Shown here piece after piece: positions 56,691 through 64,000 of a stretch of 64,000 bases of DNA (position 1 is the first letter of the stretch; every line of letters begins with the position of its first letter). Origin of the DNA: JADJOY01 sp016713535 [NCBI: Deltaproteobacteria bacterium] (GTDB lineage Bacteria; JADJOY01). The stretch spans positions 248,001 through 312,000 of the forward strand of contig JADJOY010000004.1 of NCBI GenBank assembly GCA_016713535.1, read 5' to 3'. The position numbers and the translations under genes are program-made. Below the pieces are notes generated by a model that was not told where the DNA came from, did not search any database, and was given only the letters and a program-made list of their open reading frames with translations.

Positions 56691-59057
56691 TCACTCCGGC
56701 CAGCGCCAGTCCTTCACCGCCGGTAAGTCGTCGCCGACCCGCGCGATGTATTCGCGGTGCTCGGTGAGGCGGTCGTGGATCGTCTGCTTGGCGTAGGCGG
56801 CGATCGAGCCGAGCTTCGGGACGCGATCGATCACGTCCGCCACCAGGTGGAAGCGGTCGAGGTCGTTGCGCACCACCATGTCGAATGGCGTGGTGGTGGT
56901 GCCTTCTTCCTTGTAGCCGCGCACGTGCAGGTTATCGTGGTTGGTGCGCCGGTAGGTGAGGCGGTGGATCAGCCACGGATAGCCGTGGTACGCGAAGATG
57001 ATCGGCTTGTCGGTGGTGAAGATGGTGTCGAAGTCGGCGTCCGAGAGCCCGTGCGGATGCTCCTCGCGCGGCTGCAGCGTCATCAGGTCGACGACGTTGA
57101 CGACCCGCACCTTGAGGTCGGGGAGGTGCTGGCGAAGGAGGTCCACCGCGGCCAGCGTCTCGAGCGTCGGCACGTCGCCCGCGCACGCCATCACCACGTC
57201 GGGCTCGCCGCCGGCGTCGTTGCTCGCCCACTCCCAGATGCCGATCCCCGCCTCGCAGTGCTTGATCGCCGCGTCCATGTCGAGCCACTGAAGCGCGGGC
57301 TGCTTGCCGGCCACGATCACGTTCACGAAGCCGTGGCTGCGCAGGCAGCGATCGCCCACCACCAGGAGCGTGTTGGTGTCGGGCGGCAGGTAGACCCGGA
57401 TCACGTCGGCCTTCTTGTTGACGACGTGGTCGATGAAGCCGGGATCCTGGTGCGAGAAGCCGTTGTGGTCCTGGCGCCACACGTGCGAGCTGAGCAGGAT
57501 GTTCACCGACGCGATCGGCGCCCGCCACGGGATGTGGTGCTTGGTGACGTGCAGCCACTTGGCGTGCTGGTTGAACATCGAGTCGATGATGTGGGCGAAG
57601 GCCTCGTAGGTGGAGAAGAGCCCGTGGCGTCCCGTGAGCACGTAGCCCTCGAGCCAGCCGAGGCAGGTGTGCTCGCTCAGGATCTCCATCACGCGGCCGT
57701 CGGGCGCGAGAAACCCGCCGTCTGCGTCTTCCGGTAGGTACTCGCCGAGCCAGGTCCGCGCGCTCGCCTCGAGCACCGCGCCGAGGCGGTTGGACGCCGT
57801 CTCGTCCGGTCCGAAGACCCGGAAGTTGGTGAGGTTGAGGCGCATCACGTCGCGGAGCAGGGCGCCGAGGCTGCGCGTCGCCTCGGCGGTGACCTCGCCG
57901 GGGCGCGGCACCTGGACCGCGTAGTCGCGGAAGTCGGGCATGCGCAGGTCCTTGCGCAGCAGCCCGCCGTTGGCGTGGGGGATGGCACCCATGCGCTTGG
58001 CGCCCTTGGGCGCGAGGGCCGCGAGGTCCGGGATGAGCCGGCCGTTCGTGTCGAAGAGCTCCTCGGGCTTGTAGGAGCGCATCCAGCGCTCGAGGAGGGC
58101 CAGGTGCTCGGGCTTCCCCGCCAGCTCGGAGAATGGCACCTGATGGCTGCGCCACGAGCCCTCGGCCTTCTTGCCGTCGACCACCTCGGGGCCGGTCCAG
58201 CCCTTGGGCGACTGCAGCACCAGCATCGGCCAGCGCGGGCGGGTCACCTCGCGGCCCGCCGCGTGCGCGGCGCGCGCCTCGCGCTGGATCGCGGCGATCT
58301 CGTCGAGCATGACGTCGAGGGTCGACGCCATCTCGCGGTGCATCGCCGCCGGCTCGGAGCCGGCCACGAAGTAGGGCTTCCAGCCGTAGCCGACGAGCAG
58401 GCTCTCGAGCTCGGCGCGCGGGATCCGCGCCAGCACGGCGGGGTTGGCGATCTTGTAGCCGTTCAGGTGCAGGATCGGCAGCACCGCGCCGTCGCGCGCC
58501 GGGTTCAGGAACTTGTTCGAGTGCCAGGCGGTGGCGAGCGGGCCGGTCTCGGCCTCGCCGTCGCCGATCACGCACGCGACCGTGAGGTCGGGGTTGTCGA
58601 ACGCGGCGCCGTACGCGTGGGAGAGCGCGTAGCCGAGCTCGCCGCCCTCGTGGATGGAGCCGGGCGTCTCGGGGGCCACGTGACTCGGGATGCCGCCCGG
58701 GAAGGAGAACTGCTTGAAGAGCAGCTTCATCCCTTCTTCGTCCTGGGCGACGTTCGGGTAGACCTCGCTGTAGGTGCCTTCCAGGTAGGTGTTGGCGACC
58801 GCGGCCGGGCCGCCGTGGCCGGGGCCGGCGATGAAGAGGACGTCGAGGTCGCGCTCGCGGATCGCGCGGTTCAGGTGCACGTACAGGAAGTTGAGGCCCG
58901 GCGTCGTGCCCCAGTGGCCGAGGAGGCGCGGCTTCACGTGCTCGAGCGTGAGCGGCTCACGCAAGAGCGGGTTGTCGAGGAGGTAGATCTGGCCGACCGA
59001 CAGGTAGTTCGCGGCGCGCCAGTATGCATCGATGAGTGCCAGCTCCTGGTCGTTCAT
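56691..59057 (-). CDS. xfp: Phosphoketolase (Xfp)
   Basis: A 788-residue thiamine-diphosphate enzyme that splits xylulose-5-P and/or fructose-6-P to acetyl phosphate. The ThDP motif [19 protein letters not shown], the N-terminal [38 protein letters not shown], and [15 protein letters not shown] are family signatures; the C-terminus [11 protein letters not shown] is typical. Full length. Acetate kinase or phosphate acetyltransferase is not adjacent. Confidence 0.95.
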   Translation of the reverse strand: MNDQELALIDAYWRAANYLSVGQIYLLDNPLLREPLTLEHVKPRLLGHWGTTPGLNFLYVHLNRAIRERDLDVLFIAGPGHGGPAAVANTYLEGTYSEVYPNVAQDEEGMKLLFKQFSFPGGIPSHVAPETPGSIHEGGELGYALSHAYGAAFDNPDLTVACVIGDGEAETGPLATAWHSNKFLNPARDGAVLPILHLNGYKIANPAVLARIPRAELESLLVGYGWKPYFVAGSEPAAMHREMASTLDVMLDEIAAIQREARAAHAAGREVTRPRWPMLVLQSPKGWTGPEVVDGKKAEGSWRSHQVPFSELAGKPEHLALLERWMRSYKPEELFDTNGRLIPDLAALAPKGAKRMGAIPHANGGLLRKDLRMPDFRDYAVQVPRPGEVTAEATRSLGALLRDVMRLNLTNFRVFGPDETASNRLGAVLEASARTWLGEYLPEDADGGFLAPDGRVMEILSEHTCLGWLEGYVLTGRHGLFSTYEAFAHIIDSMFNQHAKWLHVTKHHIPWRAPIASVNILLSSHVWRQDHNGFSHQDPGFIDHVVNKKADVIRVYLPPDTNTLLVVGDRCLRSHGFVNVIVAGKQPALQWLDMDAAIKHCEAGIGIWEWASNDAGGEPDVVMACAGDVPTLETLAAVDLLRQHLPDLKVRVVNVVDLMTLQPREEHPHGLSDADFDTIFTTDKPIIFAYHGYPWLIHRLTYRRTNHDNLHVRGYKEEGTTTTPFDMVVRNDLDRFHLVADVIDRVPKLGSIAAYAKQTIHDRLTEHREYIARVGDDLPAVKDWRWPE

Positions 59058-59158
59058 GGCGATTCCCTCGTGAGCGGTCCGCCGCTCTCTTGGGGGTTAG
59101 CACAACACCGTGACGAATCCCGCGTTAGGTTGGCCCGACCTTTTCCCAGGAGAGCGCA

Positions 59159-59644
59159 ATGACCAAATTCATCGTGCTGGTGATCGTCGCGGCGGCGGCG
59201 TGGTGGGTCTACAAGAACGTACTCGGCAAGTCGCAGTCGGCGGCGGCGAGCGCAGTCCCCAGCGAGCCTCCTCGGCCGGCCGAGCCGAGCGGTCCGCGGA
59301 TCAACCCGATGGACGTGCAGATCGACCCCGAGAGCATCTTCGAGCGCCAGGGAAAGGGCGAGAGGGTGGTCTTCGTCGACGTGCGCGAGGCGGCCGAGCT
59401 CGCCGCCGGCATGATCGACGGCGCGGTCCACATTCCCTCGGGCCAGATCGACACTCGCTTCACCGAGCTCCAGCCGGGTGACGAGATCGTCCTCTATTGC
59501 GCCTCGGGCATGCGCTCGACGAACGCCGCGATCTTCATGCGCGGCAAGGGCTATGACCGGGTGTGGAGCCTGGTCGGCGGCTTCGGCCACTGGCAGCGTG
59601 ACGGTGGGAAGACGATGTCGCCGTCGGCGACATCGTCTTCGTGA
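59159..59644 (+). CDS. Membrane-anchored rhodanese-domain protein
   Basis: A 161-residue protein: N-terminal helix (FIVLVIVAAAAWWVYKNVL), Pro/Ser linker, then a single rhodanese domain (VVFVDVREAAELAAGMIDGAVHIPS, active-site Cys in LYCASGMRS, SLVGGFGHWQRDG). It may handle sulfane sulfur at the membrane. AGGAGA precedes the ATG. The last residues (SPSATSSS) are encoded by a hairpin that abuts repeat R1, so the natural C-terminus may have been altered. Confidence 0.85.
   Translation: MTKFIVLVIVAAAAWWVYKNVLGKSQSAAASAVPSEPPRPAEPSGPRINPMDVQIDPESIFERQGKGERVVFVDVREAAELAAGMIDGAVHIPSGQIDTRFTELQPGDEIVLYCASGMRSTNAAIFMRGKGYDRVWSLVGGFGHWQRDGGKTMSPSATSSS
59608..59640 (+). terminator. Perfect 15-bp hairpin at the end of the rhodanese gene
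   Basis: Arms 59608-59622 and 59626-59640, loop GTC, lying wholly inside the last codons; the stop codon follows at 59642. It is joined to R1 locus B by 11 bases, as the hairpin at 47346 is joined to locus A. Confidence 0.6.
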
Positions 59645-59651
59645 TGTCATT

Positions 59652-59745
59652 CGGGGGCTGTTCCAGCCCCCGCCCGTCCGGAGTGAATCCGGACGGGGCC
59701 CACCCCAAGTCGCTTCGCTTCGCTCGCGGCGTGCCGCTGGCACGC
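59652..59745 (+). repeat. R1 structured repeat, locus B
   Basis: H1 CGGGGGCTG/CAGCCCCCG (59652-59672), H2 CCCGTCCGGA/TCCGGACGGG (59673-59697), GGGGCCCACCCC, the GCTTCGCTTCGCTCGCGGC strand and H3 GCGTGCC/GGCACGC (59729-59745). It is the same element as loci A and C in the opposite window orientation, again downstream of a gene on the coding strand. It fills most of the gap between the convergent rhodanese and pectinacetylesterase-like genes. Confidence 0.82.
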
Positions 59746-59792
59746 GCCGCTTTTGTACCCTGTCGGGCGCGGGGCGCACTTGGCGCGCTTCC

Positions 59793-60889
59793 CTACTCCG
59801 CGACGATCGAGTCCCAGGCGCCGTGGTCCAGCATCGACTGGAGCCAGGTGCCGGCCGTGACACCATCGACCGCCACGCTGTTCAAGCCCACGTAGATCAC
59901 GGTGTGGCCCTTGCCCGGGTAGAGGAAGCGCTCGTAGCGGCCCGGGTAGCGGTCGGCGAGGTTCGCGGTCTCGAGGTCAGGGCGGCCTCGAAGTCGTCGG
60001 GCGGGATGTGCAGGAACACCGTGCCGATCACGACGTCCTGGAGCGACGAGATCGCCGCGATGCGCAGGTTGCGATCGTGGGCGAGCTGCCAGTCGATGAA
60101 GCGCGTGACGTGGCCATTGCCGGTGCAGTCGACGCAGCTCGCGGGGATGAAGCGGCTGATGTTGAACTCGTCGAGGAGGCCGCGCACGAAGGTCGGATCA
60201 CCCGGCTTGGCGAGGCCGACCCCGGCGTCGTTGATGACGTCGATCGCCGCGTCCGGCCACACCCGCCGCACCAGGAAGGGCGCGATGATCGTGGAGTAGC
60301 CGCCGCCGCTCGCGCCCGCGATCAGGATCCGGCGCGGGCTCGGGAACTCGCGCTTCGCCATGTCGAGGCCCGCCGACATGTTGCGCAGGCCGCGCTGGAA
60401 GCGGTCGATCGCGCCGTCGCCGTCGTCGTCGTAGTCCGCGTCTCCCGAGAAGAGCGAGCCGTCGCAGTAGCTGAGGCTCGCGAGGTTCCACGAGGAGAGC
60501 GGTTCGCCGCCGACTTCCAGCCCGAAGAGTTGACTGGCCCTCTCGGCGAAGCTGCCCGGGATCGTGAAGTAGGTGGCTGCGCACAGGTCCGACCAGCACG
60601 CACCGCCGCCCGGGAAGAAGATCACCAGGTTGTCCGAGCCGGTGTCGTGGAAGTCGGGGCTGAAGGTCGAGCCGTCGAAACATTGCGGCCCATCGGCGGG
60701 CGCGAAGTCGTAGGCGACGAAGTCGCCCTCGGTGCGCTTGGCGGTGGGCTCGACCGTGCCGAGGTACTGGTCGATGCCGAGGTCGTAGACGTCCTGGAAC
60801 GTGGCGGCCGAGTCACCGTCGCCGCCGCACGCGACGGCGCCGACGATCACCATCGACGAGAGGGCCAGAGAGAGGGCTCGCGCGCGCAT
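59793..60889 (-). CDS. Pectinacetylesterase/NOTUM-like lipoprotein hydrolase (one frameshift in this assembly)
   Basis: About 365 residues. Signal with lipobox-like VGAVACGGDG. The family core is clear: oxyanion segment VIFFPGGGACWSDLCAATYF, Ser in AGASGGGYSTIIAPFL, DVINDAGVG, and the His in PGKGHTVIYVG. It removes acyl groups from glycans or other esters at the cell surface. The frame breaks at GG 59975-59976, one base short; the corrected C-terminus ends WDSIVAE. It converges on the rhodanese gene, with R1 locus B between. Confidence 0.75.
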
Positions 60890-60936
60890 GATGACTTTCC
60901 TAGCGAGGGGAGCGCGGCGCGTCAATCCGCACGAGC

Positions 60937-60969
60937 CGGGGACGGCTTTGTAGAAACGAGCCGTCCCCG
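60937..60969. terminator. 11-bp perfect hairpin in the divergent gap
   Basis: CGGGGACGGCT/AGCCGTCCCCG with an 11-base loop, between the pectinacetylesterase-like start and the sigma-54 promoter of the BON gene. It is upstream of both genes, so it is either a leader structure, an activator-binding palindrome, or the relic of an earlier transcript end. Confidence 0.45.
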
Positions 60970-61014
60970 TGCAGGAGCGCCGAGGTTCATCCCTGGAATT
61001 ACACGATTTCTCGG

Positions 61015-61030
61015 TGGCACGGGCCTTGCC
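61015..61030 (+). promoter_or_regulatory. Sigma-54 (-24/-12) promoter before BON gene
   Basis: TGGCACG-GGCC-TTGCC is a near-exact RpoN site, with GG 61016-61017 and GC 61028-61029 at the required 12-base spacing. Transcription would start near 61041, 52 bases before the ATG at 61093. Confidence 0.75.
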
Positions 61031-61092
61031 CCTTGGGCGTGGAAACGAACCTCGAGCCATCCGTCCCCGACGGGGGCCCCAAGGAGCCGAAC

Positions 61093-61479
61093 ATGATCCG
61101 TCCGTCTCGCCGATTCCTCGCGCCCGTCGCACTCGCCGTCGGTCTCGCGTTCGCGATGCCGAGCTGCAGCTCCACCACGCCGATCGGAGTGCAGCTCGAC
61201 GACTCCGTGATCACGACCAAGGTGAAGTCGAAGTTCGCCGGCGATCCGGAGGTCGCCGGCATGAACGTCGGCGTCGAGACCGTCGAAGGCACGGTGACGC
61301 TCACCGGTCGCGTGAAATCCGAGACCGAGCGCCAGGAGGCCGAGAAGCTCGCCAAGCAGACCGACGGCGTCCGCCGCGTCGTGAACCTCCTCAAGGTGGG
61401 CAACCTCGACGCCAACTCCAACGCCGGCGGCACCGGCACCAAGACCTACAGCGGTCAGACGAACCCGAACACGCACTAA
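61093..61479 (+). CDS. BON-domain lipoprotein (OsmY-like)
   Basis: A 128-residue periplasmic protein. Signal with lipobox-like AFAMPSCSS; one BON domain (DDSVITTKVKSKFAGDPEVA, NVGVETVEGTVTLTGRVKSE, EKLAKQTDGVRRVVNLLKV) and a Gly/Thr/Asn-rich tail. BON proteins bind lipid headgroups and protect the envelope under stress. AAGGAG lies 8 bases before the ATG. It is preceded by a sigma-54 promoter, so stress or nutrient signals through an NtrC-type activator are likely. Confidence 0.85.
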   Translation: MIRPSRRFLAPVALAVGLAFAMPSCSSTTPIGVQLDDSVITTKVKSKFAGDPEVAGMNVGVETVEGTVTLTGRVKSETERQEAEKLAKQTDGVRRVVNLLKVGNLDANSNAGGTGTKTYSGQTNPNTH

Positions 61480-61516
61480 GCGTCGCCCGGGCGCGGTGGT
61501 CTCGTGATGCCCCCGA

Positions 61517-62878
61517 TCACGCCGCCGCGCCGAGCGCACTTGGTTTGAATCGCTCATACCGCTCGGGCGGGCCGTGGGCGCGGCGCCACAACAGCGCCTC
61601 CAGCGCGGCGCCGTAGTCCATGCGTTCGCCGCCCCACGACGGCACGAGAGTGACGTCGTTCATGGTGAAACCGGCGACGGCATGCTCGCGCCGCAAGGCT
61701 TCGACGGGCTCGGATTCCACGGGCGGCGGTGAGTAGGCGCGCGGCAGGATCCGGCCGTGCGGATCGGCGAACTCGAAGCCGTGATCCGTGGCCTCGACCG
61801 CGAACCCGCCCTCGTGAATGAGGGTGTGGTGGTGGCGGCAGAGGAGGATGAGGTTCGAGAGCTTGGTCTCGCCGCCGTCGATCCAGTGCCGCACGTGGTG
61901 CGCGTCGACGAAGCGGCGGTTCGTGCAGCCCGGGAAACGGCAGCCGTCGTCGCGGATCCGTAGCGCACGCTCGATCGGCGTCGGGATCGAGCGCGTCCGC
62001 CGGCCGACGTCGAGGACCTCGCCGCGCAGGTTCTCGACCACCGCCACGCGTGCGCCATCGCACGCCAGGCGGCGCGCGGTCTCGGCCGCGAGCGCCGACT
62101 CGCTCTCGACGTCACATCGCCCTCCGTCGGCACCCGCCAGCGCCGCGACATCGACGTGGACGTAGACCTCGTGGCGCTCGCCGCCCAGGCGCTCGCCAGC
62201 GCCGTTGGCGAGGAAGCTCTCGGCCACGTTCACCAGCGCGTCCGCGCGCCGGGTGCCGAGCGGTTCCGCGGAACCGCGACCTTCGGCTCGAGCCGCCGCC
62301 TCGGCCACTGCGAGCGCGCGCAGCACAACCGCGGCGAGCTCGGCCGGCAGCCGCGCCTCGATCACCACCGAGCCGTCGTCCTCTCGACGGCACTCGACCG
62401 TGCGGCTGCGGTAGCGCTCGAACGCCTCCTCGGTCTCGCGCGCGACGCCACCCCGCGAGCGATAGAGCCCGACCAGGCGATCGAGGTGGTGCGCGGTCCC
62501 CGACCTCGCGATGTTGAGGAGATAGGACTCGTTCTCCGGCGTCACCACGCGGCTGATCGCACGCACCTTCGAGTAGCTGATCTCGCCGCGCTCGAAAGCG
62601 CGGCTCACGAGCGGCGTCGCGCCGAGCATCCGCGCCACCCGCACGTGCTCCCGTGCCGTCCGCATCGAGAGCCCGATCCGCCAGTTGAGCCAGTGCGCCA
62701 TCGAGCGCGCACCTGAGGCGCCGACCACACCGCGGCGATCCAGCTCGCCGATCAGCAAAAGTAGACGGTACGTCGCTGCTTCCAGGTGCGCCGCCAGCTC
62801 CGATAGCTCGCGGACGATCTCGCGGAGAGGCCGAATTTTTCTCGGCGCCCTCGTGCCTGCTGTCTCGATGGTGAACAT
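61517..62878 (-). CDS. DUF222-HNH endonuclease-like protein
   Basis: A 453-residue protein. The N-terminal DUF222-like helical domain (ELSELAAHLEAATYRLLLLIGELDRRG; SMAHWLNWRIGLSMRTAREHVRVAR) precedes an HNH nuclease domain near 310-360 (CRFPGCTNRRFVDAHHVRHW, LSNLILLCRHHHTLIHEGGF). Such proteins are abundant and often multi-copy; the role is unknown, sometimes tied to 13E12-like repeats. A strong sigma-70 promoter places the predicted start site on the A of the ATG, so translation may be leaderless. Confidence 0.85.
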   Translation of the reverse strand: MFTIETAGTRAPRKIRPLREIVRELSELAAHLEAATYRLLLLIGELDRRGVVGASGARSMAHWLNWRIGLSMRTAREHVRVARMLGATPLVSRAFERGEISYSKVRAISRVVTPENESYLLNIARSGTAHHLDRLVGLYRSRGGVARETEEAFERYRSRTVECRREDDGSVVIEARLPAELAAVVLRALAVAEAAARAEGRGSAEPLGTRRADALVNVAESFLANGAGERLGGERHEVYVHVDVAALAGADGGRCDVESESALAAETARRLACDGARVAVVENLRGEVLDVGRRTRSIPTPIERALRIRDDGCRFPGCTNRRFVDAHHVRHWIDGGETKLSNLILLCRHHHTLIHEGGFAVEATDHGFEFADPHGRILPRAYSPPPVESEPVEALRREHAVAGFTMNDVTLVPSWGGERMDYGAALEALLWRRAHGPPERYERFKPSALGAAA

Positions 62879-62884
62879 AAGTTC

Positions 62885-62913
62885 ATTATGCGCATAATTC
62901 AGTAGTCTGTCAA
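62885..62913 (-). promoter_or_regulatory. Sigma-70 promoter of the HNH gene, leaderless geometry
   Basis: On the minus strand, TTGACA (62908-62913), a 17-base spacer, and CATAAT (62885-62890). The predicted +1 is 62878, the first base of the ATG. The segment is far more A+T-rich than its surroundings, and the -10 lies in an imperfect CATAA/TTATG inverted repeat. Confidence 0.7.
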
Positions 62914-62975
62914 CGAGATCCGATCAGATATCTCCGCCCTTGTGATCGAGACCGCTTCGCGACCAAGATCGCGGT

Positions 62976-63941
62976 GTGGGGAGCGACGCTCGAACCGCAC
63001 AGTGGCTGGTCCAGGCGCGTGGACTGCGCGTCGACTACGACGCCGTCGCGGCGGTGGTGGATCTCGACCTCGACATCGCCGCGGGCCAGATTTATGGCCT
63101 CATCGGACCGAACGGCGCGGGCAAGACGTCGACGCTCCGGGCACTCGCCGGGTTGCTCGAGCCCACGTACGGCGAGGTCCGGATCGGCGGCTTCGACCTC
63201 GCGTCCGAGCCGGAGCAGGCGTGGCGGCTGCTCGGCTTCATGCCGGACTTCCCGCCCGTCTACGAGCGCCTCTCGGTGGGCGACTACCTCGAGGTCTTCG
63301 CGGCGGCGTACGAGGTGCCGCGGACGGAGCGCACCAAGCGAGCGAAGCACTGGGCCGAGCGCGTCGGGCTCGACGGCAAGTGGGGCGCCGCGATCGGGAC
63401 GCTGTCGCGTGGCATGCGGCACCGGCTGGTGCTGGCGAAGACGCTGCTCCCCGAGCCGTCGGTGCTGATCCTCGACGAGCCGGCGAGCGGCGTCGACCCG
63501 ATCGCGCGAGCCGAGATGCGCGATCTGCTGAAGGAGGTGGCCGCGCGCGGCGGCGCGGTGCTGGTCTCGAGCCACATCCTCCCCGAGCTGAGCGAGCTGT
63601 GCACGGCGGTGGGCATCCTGGAGAAGGGGCGGCTGGTCGTGAGCGGAACCCTCGAGGAGATCCGCGGGCGCCTGGGCTCGCCGACGCGGCTCGAGATCCG
63701 GCTCGCCGACCCCGCGGCCATCCCGCGCGCGCTCGAGGTCGTGGCTCGCCACCCCGCCGCGAGCGAAGCCGCCGTGGAGGGTGGGACCCGCGTGAGCGCG
63801 CGATTCGCGGCCGACGACAGAGCGGCGGCCGCGCTGCTGGCCGGGTTGGTGGCCGCCGGCCTCCCGGTCTCGGACTTTCGCCTCGAGCGCGACAGCGTCG
63901 AGGACATCTTCTTCCGGGTCGGCGCGCGAGAGGTCTCGTGA
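62976..63941 (+). CDS. ABC transporter ATPase (ABC-2 exporter type)
   Basis: A 321-residue ATPase. Walker A GLIGPNGAGKTSTLRAL, Q-loop MPDFPPVYERLSVGDYLEVF, signature-like LSRGMRHRL (the usual LSGGQ is changed), Walker B VLILDEPASGVDP and His in VSSHILPELSEL. The C-terminal 90 residues form the small domain typical of exporter ATPases such as CcmA/NatA-like. GTG 62976. Its stop overlaps the next gene as GTGA. Confidence 0.88.
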   Translation: MGSDARTAQWLVQARGLRVDYDAVAAVVDLDLDIAAGQIYGLIGPNGAGKTSTLRALAGLLEPTYGEVRIGGFDLASEPEQAWRLLGFMPDFPPVYERLSVGDYLEVFAAAYEVPRTERTKRAKHWAERVGLDGKWGAAIGTLSRGMRHRLVLAKTLLPEPSVLILDEPASGVDPIARAEMRDLLKEVAARGGAVLVSSHILPELSELCTAVGILEKGRLVVSGTLEEIRGRLGSPTRLEIRLADPAAIPRALEVVARHPAASEAAVEGGTRVSARFAADDRAAAALLAGLVAAGLPVSDFRLERDSVEDIFFRVGAREVS

Positions 63942-64000
63942 GGATCCGCGCGCTCGCCGACAACCCGCTCTTCCTGGCGCACTGGCGTGCGCGCGCCGAG
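63938..64000 (+). CDS. ABC transporter permease, N-terminal fragment (cut by window end)
   Basis: GTG 63938 overlaps the ATPase stop. The 21 visible residues (MRIRALADNPLFLAHWRAR) fit the cytoplasmic lead of an ABC-2 permease. Coupling to the ATPase is clear; the rest lies outside the window. Confidence 0.55.
   Translation, partial: MRIRALADNPLFLAHWRARAE

Overview
The window is about 70% G+C and codes densely on both strands. The gene set is that of a free-living, aerobic, Gram-negative bacterium: a TonB-dependent receptor, many lipoproteins, proton-pumping NADH dehydrogenase, Fe-superoxide dismutase, sigma-54/NtrC control, a CruF-type carotenoid gene, acyl-CoA dehydrogenase, cyclopropane-synthase-type methyltransferase and TetR regulators. 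This fits a deltaproteobacterial-type lineage (Myxococcota, Desulfobacterota or Binatota), but the window alone cannot settle which. No rRNA, tRNA, CRISPR, integrase or transposase gene was recognised.

Layout: 1-3.6 kb holds a truncated EpmA-like ligase, a secreted beta-sandwich protein and a glutathione peroxidase. 3.6-11.1 kb is a minus-strand complex I operon encoding only the seven membrane subunits (nuoA-H-J-K-L-M-N). 11.3-14.6 kb runs the other way: hemL, then two AtpI/AtpZ-like genes, atpB and atpE, again only the membrane part of the ATP synthase. 14.7-22.5 kb is metabolic: a DMT transporter, CruF, a PuuD-like membrane protein, thiS-thiG-thiE, bioF-bioA and sodB. 22.5-29.6 kb has an orphan GspE/PilB ATPase, an acyl-CoA dehydrogenase, an SRPBCC protein, a TetR/ferritin-like di-iron pair with a clear operator, and a dienelactone hydrolase.

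30.3-39.2 kb is one tightly packed plus-strand operon: TonB receptor, periplasmic binding protein, membrane histidine kinase, lone receiver, receiver-kinase hybrid and NtrC-type sigma-54 activator. It looks like an outer-membrane-to-promoter signalling chain. A HEAT-repeat gene just upstream and a BON lipoprotein gene at 61 kb both have good sigma-54 promoters. 39-50 kb holds DUF1015 and DUF1579 genes, tsaC and purE, a lipoprotein-export-type ABC pair, an MFS transporter and an esterase. 50-59 kb holds a four-gene lipid/envelope operon (DUF1295, CFA-type methyltransferase, DUF6134, metallo-beta-lactamase lipoprotein), a TetR/hydrolase pair divergent from a thioesterase, sixA and phosphoketolase. 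59-64 kb holds a rhodanese, a pectinacetylesterase-like lipoprotein, the BON protein, a DUF222-HNH protein with an apparently leaderless promoter, and the start of an ABC exporter.

Two features are not explained by genes. The first is a dispersed, structured repeat family (here called R1) at 47.1, 56.5 and 59.7 kb, whose three hairpins keep pairing although their sequences differ. The second is a tandem array of a ~107-bp palindromic unit at 40.6-41.0 kb. Eleven genes carry single-base frameshifts, nearly all in G/C runs, and in every case the corrected length is an exact number of codons. This pattern points to uncorrected sequencing errors more than to gene decay, so these genes are described as intact proteins.
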